From Loripinus fragilis (Eukaryota; Mollusca; Bivalvia; Lucinida; Lucinidae), in contig CAXHUL010000243.1 in assembly GCA_964019695.1 (NCBI GenBank), forward strand, positions 1-64,000: a stretch of 64,000 nucleotides of DNA, read 5' to 3'. The notes under the pieces are model-generated. The model saw only the letters and a program-made list of their open reading frames with translations. It made no database searches and was not told the DNA's origin. Positions 20,318 through 33,703 of the stretch are shown one piece after another. The position numbers and the translations under genes are program-made. Every line of letters starts with the position of its first letter. Position 1 is the stretch's first letter.

Positions 20318-22561
20318 CTACACTGTCTATTACAGTTCATAGACTGTCTGTTAGTGTAGCTAGACTGTCTACTAGTGTAGCTACACTGTCTTATAGTGTT
20401 CCTAGACTGTCTATTAGTGTAGCTAGACTGTCTATTAGTGTAGCTACACTGTCTAATAGTGTTCCTAGACTGTCTATTAGCGTAGCTACACTGTCTAATA
20501 GTGTTCCTAGACTGTCTGTTAGCGTAACTAGATTGTTTATCAATGTAGCTACACTGTCTAATTGTTTTCATAGACGGTCTATTAGTGTAGCTACACTGTC
20601 TATTAATGTAGCTACACTGACTTATAGTGTTCCTAGACTGTCTATTAGTGTAGCTAGACTGTCTATTAGTGTAGCTACACTGTCTAATAGTGTTCCTAGA
20701 CTGTCTATTAGTGTAGCTACACTGTCTAATAGTGTTCCTAGACTGTGTATTAGTGTAGCAAGACTGTCTATTAGTGTAGCTACATTGTCTAATAGTGTTC
20801 CTAGACAGTCTTTTAGTGTAGATAGACTGTCTATTAGTGTTCGTAGACTGTCTGTTAGTGTAGCTACACTGTCTATTAATGTAGCTACACTGACTTATAG
20901 TGTTCCTAGACTGTCTATTAGTGTAGCTAGACTGTCTATTAGTGTAGCTACACTGTCTTATAGTGTTCCTAGACTGTCTATTAGTGTAGATAGACTGTCT
21001 ATTAGTGTAGCTACACTGTCTAATAGTGTTCCTAGACTGTCTATTAGTGTAGCTACACTGTCTAATAGTGTTCCTAGACTGTCTATTAGTGTAGCTAGAC
21101 TGTCTATTAGAGTAGCTACACTGTCTAATAGTGTTCCTAGACTGTCTATTAGTGTAGCTACACTGTTTAATAAGGTTCCTAGACTGTCTGTTAGCGTAAC
21201 TAGATTGTTTATCAATGTAGCTACACTGTCTATTTGTTTTCATAGACGGTCTATTAGAGAAGCTACACTGTCTATTAGTGTTCATAGACTGTCTGTTAGT
21301 GTAGCTACACTGTCTATTAATGTAGCTACACTGTCTTATAGTGTTCCTAGACTGTCTTTTAGTGTAGCTAGATTGTCTATTAGTGTAGCTACACTGTCTT
21401 ATAGTGTTCCTAGACTGTCTATTATTGTAGCTAGACTGTCTATTAGTGTAGCTACACTGTCTAATAGTGTTCCTAGACTGTCTATTAGTGTAGCTAGATT
21501 GTCTATTAGTGTAGCTACTGTCTAATAGTGTTCCTAGACTGTCTTATAGTGTTCCTAGACTGTCTATTAGTGTAGCTAGATTGTATATTAGTGTAGCTAC
21601 ACTGTCTTATAGTGTTCCTAGACTGTCTATTAGTGTAGCTAGACTGTCTATTAGTGTAGCTACACTGTATTTTAGTGTTCATAGACTGTCTGTTAGTGTA
21701 GCTAGACTGTCTATTAGTGTAGCTACACTCTCTAATAGTGTTCCTAGACTGTCTATTAGTGTAGCTAGGTTGTCTATCAGTGTAGCTACACTGTCTAATA
21801 GTGTTCCTAGACTGTCTATTAGTGTAGCTACATTGTCTAATAGTGTTCCTACACTGTCTACTAGTGTAGCTAGACTGTCTATTAGTGTAGCTACACTGTC
21901 TAATAGTGTTCCTAGACTGTCTATTAGTGTAGCTAGATTGTGTATCAAAATAGCTACACTGTCTATTAGTTTTCATAGACGGTCTGTTAGTGTAGCTAGA
22001 CTGTCTACTAGTGTAGCTACATTGTCTATTGACGTTCCTAGACTGTCCGTTAGTGTAGCTAGATTGTCTATCAATGTAGCTATACTGTCTTTTAATTTTC
22101 TTATACTGTCTGTTAGAGTAGCAACACTGTCTATTAGTGTTCATATACAGTCTAATAGTGTTCCTAGACTGTCTATTAGTGTAGCTAGATTGTCTATCAA
22201 TATAGGTACACTGTCTATTAGTTTTCCTATACTGTCTCTTAGTGTAGCTAGACTGTCTACTAGTGTAGCTACATGGCCTATTAGTGTTCCTAGACTGTCT
22301 ATTAGTGTAGCTAGACTGTCTATTAGAGTAGCTAGATTGTCTATCAATATAGCTACACTGTCTATTAGTTTTCCTATACTGTATGTAAGTGTAGCTATAC
22401 TGTCTACTAGTGTAGTTACATTGTCTATTGATGTTCCTAGACTGTCCGTTAGTGTAGCTAGATTGTCTATCAATGTAGCTACACTGTCTATAAGTTTTCT
22501 TATACTGTCTGTTAGAGTAGCTACACTGTCTATTTGTTTTCATCGACGGTCTATTAGTTAG
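20318..22561 (+). repeat. HOR block 7, 2244 bp (107 x 21 - 3)
   Basis: A two-base loss at about 21515 (GTAGCTACTGTC) plus the terminal loss give -3, matching the length. The last ~500 bp before the terminal cassette repeats 19.84-20.32 kb at offset 2244, including the unusual CTACATGGCCTATTAG and CATATACAGTC monomers. Confidence 0.85.
21500..21525 (+). other. 2 bp deletion, single occurrence
   Basis: GTAGCTACTGTCTAATAG replaces GTAGCTACACTGTCTAATAG, losing one AC. It explains the -3 register of block 7 together with the terminal loss. It disrupts the 14 bp palindrome of that T monomer and truncates the + frame that started at 20533. Confidence 0.85.
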
Positions 22562-23922
22562 CTACACTGTCTATTACAGTTCATAGACTGTCTGTTAGTG
22601 TAGCTAGACTGTCTATTAGTGTAGCTACACTGTCTAATCGTGTTCCTAGACTGTCTATTAGTGTAGCTAGACTGTCTACTAGTGTAGCTACACTGTCTAA
22701 TAGTGTTCCTAGACTGTCTATTAGTGTAGCTACACTGTCTATGAGTGTAGCTACACTGTATAATAGTGTTCCTAGACTGCCTATTAGTGTAGCTAGACTG
22801 TCTACTAGTGTAGCTACACTGTCTTATAGTGTTCCTAGACTGTCTGTTAGTGTAGCTACACTGTCTATTAATGTAGCTACACTGACTTATAGTGTTCCTA
22901 GACTGTCTATTAGTGTAGCTAGACTGTCTATTAGTGTAGCTACACTGTCTTATAGTGTTCCTAGACTGTCTATTAGTGTAGATAGACTGTCAATTAGTGT
23001 AGCTACACTGTCTAATAGTGTTCCTAGACTGTCTATTAGTGTAGCTAGATTGTCTTTTAGTTTAGCTACACTGTCTACTAGTGTTCCTAGACTGTCTATT
23101 AGTGTAGCTAGACTGTCTATTAGTGTAGCTACATTGTCTAATAGTGTTCCTAGACTGTCTACTAGTGTAGATAGACTGTCTATTAGTGTAGCTACACTGT
23201 CTAATAGTGTTCCTAGACTGTCTATTAGTGTAGCTAGATTTTGTATCAATATAGCTACACTGTCTATAAGTTTTCATAGACGGTCTGTTAGTGTAGCTAG
23301 ACTGTCTATTAGTGTAGCTACATTGTCTATTGATGTTCCTAGACTGTCCGTTAGTGTAGCTAGATTGTCTATCAATGTAGCTACACTGTCTTTTAATTTT
23401 CTTAAACTGTCTGTTAGAGTAGCTACACTGTCTATTAGTGTTCATATACTGTCTGTTCGTGTAGCTAGACTGTCTATTAGTGTAGCTACACTGTCCAATA
23501 GTGTTCCTAGACTGTCTATTAGACTAAAACTAAAAGACAGTGTAGCTAGATTGCCCATCAATAAAGCTACACTGTCTTTTAGTTTTCCTATACTGTCTGT
23601 TAGTGTAGCTAGACTGTCTACTAGTGTAGCTACATTGTCTATTAGTGTTCCTAGACTGTCTATTAGTGTAGCTAGACTGTCTATTAGAGTAGCTAGATTG
23701 TCTATCAATATAGCTACACTGTCTATTAGTTTTCCTATACTGTATGTAAGTGTAGCTAGACTGTCTATTAGTGTAGCTTCATTGTCTATTGATGTTCCTA
23801 GACTCACCGTTAGTGTAGCAAGATTGTATTTCAATGTAGCTACACTGTCTATAAGTTTTCTTATACTGTCTGTTAGAGTAGCTACACTGTCTATTTGTTT
23901 TCATCGACGGTCTATTAGTTAG
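22562..23922 (+). repeat. HOR block 8, 1361 bp, carries an 18 bp inverted insertion
   Basis: The interval 22.85-23.92 kb is one of three copies of the same segment; the others end at 42434 and 47114. Only this copy has the 18 bp insertion at 23523-23540. The length is 64 x 21 + 18 - 1, which matches. The first 260 bp resembles the start of block 6 (offset 5141). Confidence 0.85.
23523..23540 (-). other. 18 bp inverted micro-insertion creating a 22 bp perfect hairpin
   Basis: Between CTATTAG and TGTAGCTAG lies ACTAAAACTAAAAGACAG, the only stretch in the window with the opposite orientation. Its last 15 bases are the exact reverse complement of 23572-23586 (CTGTCTTTTAGTTTT). With flanking bases, arms 23526-23547 and 23565-23586 pair perfectly over 22 bp around a 17-base loop. 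The paralogous sites near 42050 and 46730 lack it. It has the form of a local template-switch event. Confidence 0.92.
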
Positions 23923-26609
23923 CTACACTGTCTATTAGAGTTCATAGACTGTCTTTTAGTGTAGCTAGACTGTCTATTAGTGTAGCTACATTGTCTAATA
24001 GTGTTCCTAGACTGTCTACTAGTGTAGCTAGACTGTCTTTTAGTGTAGCTACACTGTTTAATAGTGTTCCTAGACTGTCTATTAGTGTAGCTAGATTGTG
24101 TATCAATATAGCTACACTGTCTATTAGTTTTCATAGACTGTCTATTAGTGTAGCTACACTGTCTATCAATGTAGCTACACTGTCTTATAGTGTTCCTAGA
24201 CTGTCTATTACTGTAGCTAGATTGTCTATTAGTGTAGCTATACTGTCTTATAGTGTTCCTAGACTGTCTATTAGTGTAGCTAGACTGTCTATTAGTGTAG
24301 CTACACTGTCTTATAGTGTTCCTAGACTGTCTATTAGTGTAGCTAGATTGTCTATTAGTGTAGCTACACTGTCTAATAGTGTTCCTAGACTGTCTACTAG
24401 TGTAGCTTGACTGTCTATTAGAGTAGCTACACCGTCTAATAGTGTCCCTAGACTGTCTATTAGTGTAGCTAGATTGTCAATCAATATAGCTACACTGTCT
24501 ATTAGTTTTTATAGACGGTCTGTTAGTGTAGCTAGACTGTCTTATAGTGTTCCTAGACTGTCTATTAGTGGTGCTAGATTGTCTATTAGTGTAGCTACAC
24601 TGTCTAATAGTGTTCCTAGACTGTCTACTAGTGTAGCTAGACTGTCTATTAGAGTAGTTACACCGTCTTATAGTGTCCCTAGACTGTCTATTAGTGTAGC
24701 TAGATTGTCAATCAATATAGCTACACTGTCTATTAGTTTTTATAGACGGTCTGTTAGTGTAGCTAGACTGTCTACTAGTGTAGCTACATTGTCTATTGAT
24801 GTTCCTAGACTGTCCGTTAGTGAAGCTAGATTGTCTATCAATGTAGCTACACTGTCTATTATTTTTCTTATACTGTCTGTTAGAGTAACTACACTGTCTA
24901 TTAGTGTTCATATACTGTCTGTTAGTGTAGCTAGACTGTCTATCAGTGTAGATACACTGTCTAATAGTGTTCCTAGACTGTCTATTAGTGTAGCTAGGTT
25001 GTCTATTAGTGTAGCTACACTGTCTAATAGTGTTCCTAGACTGTCTATTAGTGTAGCTACATTATCTTATAGTGTTCCTAGACTGTCTACTAGTGTAGCT
25101 AGACTGTCTATAAGTGTAGCTACACTGTCTAATAGTGTTCCTAGACTGTCTATTAGTGTAGCTAGACTGTCTATTAGAGTAGCTACACTGTCTAATAGTG
25201 TTCCTAGACTGTCTATTAGTGTAGCTACACTGTCTAATAAGGTTCCTAGACTGTCTGTTAGCGTAACTAGATTGTTTATCAATGTAGCTACACTGTCTAT
25301 TTGTTTTCATAGACTGTCTATTAGAGAAGCTACACTGTCTATTAGTGTTCATAGACTGTCTGTTAATGTAGCTACACTGTCTATTAATGTAGCTACACTG
25401 TCTTATAGTGTTCCTAGACTGTCTTTTAGTGTAGCTAGATTGTCTATTAGTGTAGCTACACTGTCTTATAGTGTTCCTAGACTGTCTATTAGTGTAGCTA
25501 GACTGTCTATTAGTGTAGCTACACTGTCTAATAGTGTTCCTAGACTGTCTTTTAGTGTAGCTAGATTGTCTATTAGTGTAGCTACACTGTCTAATAGTGT
25601 TCCTAGACTGTCTTATAGTGTTCCTAGACTGTCTATTAGTGTAGCTAGATTGTATATTAGTGTAGCTACACTGTCTTTTAGTGTTCATAGACTGTCTGTT
25701 AATGTAGCTGGACTGTCTATTAGTGTAGCTACACTGTCTAATAGTGTTCCTAGACTGTCTATTAGTGTAGCTAGGTTGTCTATTAGTGTAGCTACACTGT
25801 CTAATAGTGTTCCTAGACTGTCTATTAGTGTAGCTACATTGTCTAATAGTGTTCCTACACTGTCTACTAGTGTAGCTAGACTGTCTAATAGTGTAGCTAC
25901 ACTGTCAAATAGTGTTCCTAGACTGTCTATTAGTGCAGCGAGATTGTGAATCAATATAGCCACACTGTCTATTAGTTTTCATAGACGGTCTGTTAGTGTA
26001 GCTAGACTGTCTACTAGTGTAGCTACATTGTCTATTGATGTTCCTAGACTTTCCGTTAGTGTTGCTAGATTGTCTATCAATGTAGCTACACTGTCTTTTA
26101 ATTTTCTTATACTGTCTGTTAGAGTAGCTACAATGTCTATAAGTGTTCATATACTGTCTGTTCGTGTAGCTAGACTGTCTATTAGTGTAGCTACAATGTC
26201 TAATAGTGTTCCTAGACTGTCTATTAGTGTAGCTAGATTGTCTATCAATATAGGTACACTGTCTATTAGTTTTCCTATACTGTCTCTTAGTGTAGCTAGA
26301 CTGTCTACTAGTGTAGCTACATGGCCTATTAGTGTTCCTAGACTGTCTATTAGTGTAGCTAGACTGTCTATTAGAGTAGCTAGATTGTCTATCAATATAG
26401 CTACACTGTCTATTAGTTTTCCTATACTGTATGTAAGTGTAGCTAGACTGTCTACTAGTGTAGTTACATTGTCTATTGATGTTCCTAGACTGTGCGTTAG
26501 TGTAGCTAGATTGTCTATCAATGTAGCTACACTGTCTATAAGTTTTCTTATACCGTCTGTTAGAGTAGCTACACTGTCTATTTGTTTTCATCGACGGTCT
26601 ATTAGTTAG
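23923..26609 (+). repeat. HOR block 9, 2687 bp (128 x 21 - 1)
   Basis: Paralogous to blocks 18 (42435-44911) and 21 (47115-49633). Compared with block 21 it lacks one 63 bp trimer near 24.4 kb and has about 231 bp (11 monomers) extra at 24.47-24.71 kb, a local duplication of the GTTTTTATAGACGG and ACACCGTC monomers. The net difference is 168 bp, equal to the change in offset from 23192 to 23024. Confidence 0.85.
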
Positions 26610-28456
26610 CTACACTGTCTATTACAGTTCATAGACTGTCTGTTAGTGTAGCTAGACTGTCTATTAGTGTAGCTACACTGTCTAATCGTGTTCCTAGACT
26701 GTCTATTAGTGTAGCTAGACTGTCTATTAGTGTAGCTACACTGTCTAATAGTGTTCCTAGACTGTCTATTAGTGTAGCTAGACTGTCTACTAGTGTAGCT
26801 TCACAGTCTTATAGTGTTCCTAGACTGTCTATTTGTGTAGCTAGACTGTCTATTAGTGTAGCTACACTGTCTAATAGTGTTCCTAGACTGTCTACAAGTG
26901 TAGCTACACTGTCTAATAGTGTTCCTAGACTGTCTGTTAGCGTAACTAGATTGTTTATCAATGTAGCTACACTGTCTATTTGTTTTCATAGACGGTCTAT
27001 TATAGAAGCTACACTGTCTATTAGTGTTCGTAGACTGTCTGTTAGCGTACCTACACTGTCTATTAATGTAGCTACACTGACTTATAGTGTTCCTAGACTG
27101 TCTATTAGTGTAGCTAGACTGTCTATTAGTGTAGCTACACTGTCTAATAGTGTTCCTAGACTGTCTATTAGTGTAGCTAGATTGTCTATTAGTGTAGCTT
27201 CACTGTCTAATTGTGTTCCTAGACTGTCTAATAGTGTAGCTAGATTGTCTATTAGTGTAGCTACACTGTCTAATAGTGTTCCTAGACTGTCTATTAGTGT
27301 AGCTAGACTGTCTATTAGTGTAGCTACATTGTCTAATAGTGTTCCTAGACTGTCTACTAGTGTAGATAGACTGTCTATTAGTGTTCCTAGACTGTCTGTT
27401 AGTGTAGCTACACTGTCTTTTAATGTAGCTACACTGACTTATAGTGTTCCTAGACTGTCTATTAGTGTAGCTAGACTGTCTATTAGTGTAGCTACACTGT
27501 CTTATAGTGTTCCTAGACTGTCTATTAGTGTAGCTAGACTGTCTATTAGTGTAGCTACACTGTCTAATTGTGTTCCTAGACTGTCTAATAGTGTAGCTAG
27601 ATTGTCTATTAGTGTAGCTACACTGTCTAATAGTGTTCCTAGACTGTCTATTAGTGTAGCTAGACTGTCTATTAGTGCAGCTACATTGTCTAATAGTGTT
27701 CCTAGACTGTCTACTAGTGTAGATAGACTGTCTATTAGTGTAGCTACACTGTCTAATAGTGTTCCTAGACTGTCTATTAGTGTAGCTAGATTTTGTATCA
27801 ATATAGTTACACTGTCTATTAGTTTTCATAGACGGTCTGTTAGTGTAGCTAGACTGTCTATTAGTGTAGCTACATTGTCTATTGATGTTCCTAGACTGTC
27901 CGTTAGTGTAGCTATATTGTCTATCAATGTAGCTACACTGTCTTTTAATTTTCTTAAACTGTCAGTTAGAGTAGCTACACTGTCTATTAGTGTTCATACA
28001 CTGTCTGTTCGTGTAGCTAGACTGTCTATTAGTGTAGCTACACTGTCCAATAGTGTTCCTAGACTGTCTATTAGTGTAGCTAGATTGCAATTCAATATAG
28101 CTACACTGTCTATTAGTTTTCCTATACTGTCTGTTAGTGTAGCTAGACTGTCTACTAGTGTAGCTACATTGTCTATTAGTGTTCCTAGACTGTCTATTAG
28201 TGTAGCTAGACTGTCTATTAGAGTAGCTAGATTGTCTATCAATATAGGTACACTGTCTATTAGTTTTCCTATACTGTATGTAAGTGTAGCTAGACTGTCT
28301 ACTAGTGTAAATACATTGTCTATTGATGTTCCTAGACTGTTCGTTAGTGTAGCTAGATTGTATTTCAATGTAGCTACACTGTCTATAAGTTTTCTTATAC
28401 TGTCTGTTAGAGTAGCTACACTGTCTATTTGTTTTCATCGACGGTCTATTAGTTAG
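26610..28456 (+). repeat. HOR block 10, 1847 bp (88 x 21 - 1)
   Basis: Paralogue of block 22 (49634-51417), which is exactly 63 bp (one trimer) shorter. Shared rare monomers include CTAATTGTGTTCC, GATTGCAATTC/GATTGCAAATC, CTAGTGTAAATAC and GATTGTATTTCAATG. Confidence 0.85.
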
Positions 28457-30261
28457 CTACACTGTCTATTAGAGTTCATAGACTGTCTGTTAGTGTAGCT
28501 AGACTATCTAAGAGTGTAGCTACACTGTCTAATAGTGTTCCTAGACTGTCTTTTAGTGTAGCTAGACTGTTTACTAGTGTAGCTACACTGTCATATAGTG
28601 TTCCTAGACTGTCTATTAGTGTAGCTAGACTGTCTATTAGTGTAGCTACACTGTCTTATAGTGTTCCTAGACTGTCTATTAGTGTAGCTAGACTGTCTAT
28701 TAGAGTAGCTACACTGTCTAATAGTGTTCCTAGACTGTCTATTAGTGTAGCTACGCTGTCTAATTGTGTTCCTAGACTGTCTTTTAGCGTATCTAGATTG
28801 TTTATCAATGTAGCTACACTGTCTATTTGTTTTCATAGACGGTCCATTAGAGAAGCTACACTGTCTATATGTGTTCATAGACTGTCTGTTAGTGTAGCTA
28901 CACTGTCTATTAATGTAGCTACACTGTATTATAGTGTTCCTAGACTGTCTATTAGTGTAGCTAGATTGTCTATTAGTGTAGCTGCACTGTCTTATAGTGT
29001 TCCTAGACTGTCTATTAGTGTAGCTAGACTGTCTATTAGTGAAGCTACACTGTCTATTAGTGTTCATAGACTGTCTGTTAGTGTAGCTACACTGTCTTAT
29101 AGTGTTCCTAGACTATCTATTAGTGTAGCTAGATTGTCTATTAGTGTAGATACACTGTCTTATAGTGTTCCTAGACTATCTACTAGTGTAGCTACACTGT
29201 CTATTAGAGTAGCTACACCGTCTTATAGTGTCCCTAGACTGTCTATTAGTGTAGCTAGATTGTCTATCAATATAGCTACACTGTCTATTAGTTAGTCTTA
29301 TACTGTCTGTTAGAGTAGCTACACTGTCTATTAGTGTTCATATACTGTCTATAAGTGTAGCTAGACTGTCTATCAGTGTAGCTACACTGTCTAATAGTGT
29401 TCCTAGACTGTCTATTAGTGTAGCTAGGTTGTCTATTAGTGTAGCTGCACTGTCTAATAGTGTTCTTAGACTGTCTATTAGTGTAGCTACATTGTCTAAT
29501 AGTGTTCCTAGACTGTCTACTAGTGTATCTAGACTGTCTATTAGTGTAGCTACACTGTTTAATAGTGTTCCTAGACTGTCTATTAGTGTAGCTAGATTGT
29601 GTATCAATATAGCTACACTGTCTATTAGTTTTCGTAGACGGTCTGTTAGTGTAGCTAGACTGTCTACTAGTGTAGCTACATTGTCTATTGATGTTCCTAG
29701 ACTGTCCGTTAGTGTAGCTAGATTGTCTATCAATGTAGCTACACTGTCTTTCATTTTTCTTATACTGTCTGTTAGATTGCTACACTGTCTATTAGTGAAC
29801 ATATACTGTCTGTTCGTGTAGCCAGACTGTCTATTAGTGTAGCTACACTGTCTAATAGTGTTCCTAGACTGTCTATTAGTGTAGCTAGATTGTCTATCAA
29901 TATAGCTACACTGTCTATTAGTTTTCCTATGTTGTCTGTTAGTGTAGCTAGACTGTCTACTAGTGTAGCTACATTGTCTATTAGTGTTCCTAGACTGGGT
30001 ATTAGTGTAGCAAGACTGTCTATTAGAGTAGCTAGATTGTCTATCAATATAGCTACACTGTCTATTAGTTTTCCTATACTGTATGTTAGTGTAGCTAGAC
30101 TGTCTACTAGTGTAGCTACATTGTCTATTGATGTTCCTAGACTGTCCGTTAGTGTAGCTAGATTGTCTATCAATGTAGCTACACTGTCTATAAGTTTTCT
30201 TATACTGTCTGTTAGAGTAGCTACACTGTCTATTTGTTTTCATCGACGGTGTATTAGTTAG
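28457..30261 (+). repeat. HOR block 11, 1805 bp (86 x 21 - 1)
   Basis: Paralogue of block 23 (51418-53201), which is 21 bp shorter. Both carry a compensating pair: +1 at CTATTAGTTAGTCTTATAC (29290-29305) and -1 at GTTAGATTGCTACAC (29769-29785). Between the two the open frames are displaced, producing chimeric minus-strand frames. The terminal cassette has GGTGTATTAG instead of GGTCTATTAG, also as in block 23. Confidence 0.85.
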
Positions 30262-31793
30262 CTACACTGTCTATTAGAGTTCATAGACTGTCTATTAGCG
30301 TAGCTAGACTGTCTATTAGTGTAGCTACACTGTCTAATAGTGTTCCTAGACTGTCTATTAGTGTAGCTAGACTGTCTACTAGTGTAGCTACACTGACTTA
30401 TAGTGTTCCTAGACTGTCTATTAGTGTAGCTAGACTGTCTATTATTGTAGTTACACTGTCTAATAGTGTTCCTAGACTGTCTATTAGTGTAGCTAGACTG
30501 TCTATTAGAGTAGCTACACTGTCTAATAGTGTTCCTAGACTGTCTATTAGTGTAGCTACACTGTCTAATAAGGTTCCTAGACTGTCTGTTAGCGTAACTA
30601 GATTGTTTATCAATGTAGCTACATTGTCTATTTGTTTTCATAGACGGTTTATTAGAGAAGCTACACTGTCTATTAGTGTTCATAGACTGTCTGTTAGTGT
30701 AGCTACACTGTCTATTAATGTAGCTACACTGTCTTATAGTGTTCCTAGACTGTCTATTAGTGTAGCTAGATTGTCTATTAGTGTAGCTACACTGTCTAAT
30801 AGTGTTCCTAGACTGTCTATTAGTGTAGATAGACTGTCTATTAGTGTAGCTACACTGTCTTTTAGTGTTCATAGACTGTCTGTTAATGTAGCTAGACTGT
30901 CTATTAGTGTAGCTACACTGTCTAATAGTGTTCCTAGACTGTCTATTAGTGTAGCTAGGTTGTCTATTAGTGTAGCTACAATGTCTAATAGTGTTCCTAG
31001 ACTGTCTATTAGTGTAGCTACATTGTCTAATAGTGTTCCTACACTGTCTACTAGTGTAGCTAGACTGTCTATTAGTGTAGCTACACTGTCTAATAGTGTT
31101 CCTAGACTGTCTATTAGTGTAGCTAGATTGTGTATCAATATAGCTACACTGTCTAATAGTTTTCATAGACGGTCTGTTAGTGTAGCTAGACTGTCTACTA
31201 GTGTAGCTACATTGTCTATTGATGTTCCTAGACTGTCCGTTAGTGTAGCTAGATTGTCTATCAATGAAGCTACACTGTCTTTTAATTTTCTTATACTGTC
31301 TGTTAGAGTAGCTACACTGTCTATTAGTGTTCATATACTGTCTGTTCGTGTAGCTAGACTGTCTATTAGTGTAGCTACACTGTCTAATAGTGTTCTAAGA
31401 CTGTCTATTAGTGTAGCTAGATTGTCTATCAATATAGGTACACTGTCTATCTGTTTTCCTATACTGTCTGTTAGTGTAGCTAGACTGTCTACCAGTGTAG
31501 CTACATTGTCTATTAGTGTTCCTAGACTGTCTATTAGTGTAGCTAGACTGTCTATTAGAGTAGCTAGATTGTCTATCAATATAGCATCACTGTCTATTAG
31601 TTTTCCTATACTGTATGTTTGTGTAGCTAGACTGTCTACTAGTGTAGCTACATTGTCTATTTATGTTCCTAGACTGTCCGTTAGTGTAGCTAGATTGTCT
31701 ATCAATGTAGCTACACTGTCTATAAATTTTCTTATACTGTCTGTTAGAGTAGCTACACTGTCTATTTGTTTTCATCGACGGTCTATTAGTTAG
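30262..31793 (+). repeat. HOR block 12, 1532 bp (73 x 21 - 1)
   Basis: Paralogue of block 24 (53202-54187), which is shorter by 546 bp (26 monomers). Shared rare monomers near the end are TAGCATCACTG, CTGTATGTTTGTG and CTATTTATGTTCC. Block 24 appears to be a deletion derivative, or this one an expanded form. Confidence 0.85.
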
Positions 31794-33703
31794 CTACACT
31801 GTCTATTAGAGTTCATAGACTGTCTGTTAGTGTAGTTAGACTGTCTATTAGTGTAGCTACACTGTCTAATAGTGTTCCTAGACTGTCTATTAGTGTAGCT
31901 AGACTGTCTATTAGTGTAGCTACACTGTCTAATAGTGTTCCTAGACTGTCTATTAGTGTAGCTACACTGTCTTGTAGTGTTCCTAGACTGTCTATTAGTG
32001 TAGCTAGACTGTCTATTAGTGTAGCTACACTGTCTTATAGTGTTCCTAGACTGTCTATTAGTGTAGCTAGACTGTCTTTTAGAGTAGCTACACTGTCTAA
32101 TTGTGTTCCTAGACTGTCTATTAGTGTAGCTACACTGTCTTATAGTGTTCCTAGACTGTCTGTTAGCGTAACTAGATTGTTTATCAATGTAGCTACACTG
32201 TCTATTTGTTTTCATAGACGGTCTATTAGAGAAGCTACACTGTCCATTAGTATTCATAGACTGTCTGTTAGTGTAGCTACACTGTCTATTAATGTAGCTA
32301 CACTGTCTTATAGTGTTCCTAGACTGTCTATTAGTGTAGCTAGATTGTCTATTAGTGTAGCTACACTGTCTTATAGTGTTCCTAGACTGTCTATTAGTGT
32401 AGCTAGACTGTCTATTAGTGTAGCTACACTGTTTTTTAGTGTTCATAGACTGTCTGTTAGTGTAGCTAGACTGTCTATTAGTGTAGCTACACTGTCTTAT
32501 AGTGTTCATAGACTGTCTATTAGTGTAGCTAGATTGTCTATTAGTGTAGCTACACTATCTAATAGTGTTCCTAGACTGTCTACTAGTGTAGCTAGACTGT
32601 CTATTAGAGTAGCTACACTGTCTAATAGTGTTCCTAGACTGTCTTTTAGTGTAGCTAGATTGTCTATCAATATAGCTACACTGTCTAATAGTGTTCCTAG
32701 ACGGTTTGTTAGTGTAGCTAGACTGTCTACTAGTGTAGCTACATTGTCTATTGATGTTCCTAGACTGTCTTTTAGTGAAGCTAGATTGTCTATCAATGTA
32801 GCTACACTGTCTCTTAGTTTTCTTATACTGTCTGTTAGTGTAGCTACACTGTCTATTAGTGTTCATATACTGTCTGTTAGTGTAGCTAGACTGTCTATCT
32901 GTGTAGCTACACTGTCTAATAGTGTTCCTAGACTGTCTATGAGTGTAGCTAGATTGTCTATTAGTGTAGCTACACTGTCTATTAGTGTTCCTAGACTGTC
33001 TATTAGTGTAGCTAGACTGTCTATTTGTGTAGCTACACTGTCTAATAGTGTTCCTAGACTGTCTACTAGTGTAGATAGACTGTCTATTAGTGTAGCTACA
33101 CTGTCTAATAGTGTTCCTAGACTGTCTATTAGTGCAGCTAGATTTTGTATCAATATAGCTACACTGTCTATTAGTTTTCATAGACGGTCTGTTAGTGTAG
33201 TTAGACTGTCTACTAGTGTAGCTACATTGTCTATTGATGTTCCTAGACTGTCCGTTAGTGTAGCTAGATTGTCTATCAATGTAGCTACACTGTCTTTTAA
33301 TTTTCTTATACTGTCTGTTAGAGTAGCTACACTGTCTATTAGTGTAGCTACACTGTCTTATAGTGTTCCTAGTCTGTCTACTAGTGTAGCTAGACTGTCT
33401 ATTAGTGTAGCTACACTGTCTATTAGTGTTCCTAGACTGTCTTTTAGTGTAGCTAGACTGTCTATTAGAGTAGCCAGATTGTCTATCAATATAGCTACAC
33501 TGTCTATTAGTTTTCCTATACTGTATGTTAGTGTAGCTAGACTGTCTACTATTGTAGCTACATTGTCTATTGATGTTCCTAGACTGTCCGTTAGTGTAGC
33601 TAGATTGTCTATCAATGTAGCTACACTGTCTATACGTTTTCTTATACTGTCTGTTAGAGTAGCTACACTGTCTATTTGCTTTCATAAACGGTCTATTAGT
33701 TAG
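31794..33703 (+). repeat. HOR block 13, 1910 bp (91 x 21 - 1)
   Basis: A mosaic. The first part is T-P-A trimers like the start of block 25, including the rare CTTGTAGTG monomer near 31972 (also at about 54386). The distal 1.1 kb matches block 3 and part of block 2, with CTATCTGTGTAGC, GTGCAGCTAGATTTTG and a CATAAACGG terminal cassette. This ties the array centre to its left edge at offset about 29 kb. Confidence 0.8.

Larger units (their letters stand above)
22850..31793 (+). repeat. Left member of a ~9 kb dispersed duplication (partner 46.06-54.19 kb)
   Basis: Blocks 8-12 correspond in order to blocks 20-24. The offset runs 23210, 23192, 23024, 22961, 22940 and 22394. Each step is a multiple of 21, except the 18 bp drop at the inverted insertion at 23523. 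Collinearity over five blocks with rare monomers in matching places means one ancestral duplication of about 9 kb or more, later trimmed and expanded by whole monomers. Confidence 0.88.

Noticed and set aside
23523..23540. Hairpin as an intrinsic terminator
   Set aside because: No gene precedes it, the stem is not G+C rich, and it is explained by an inverted copy of the neighbouring monomer.
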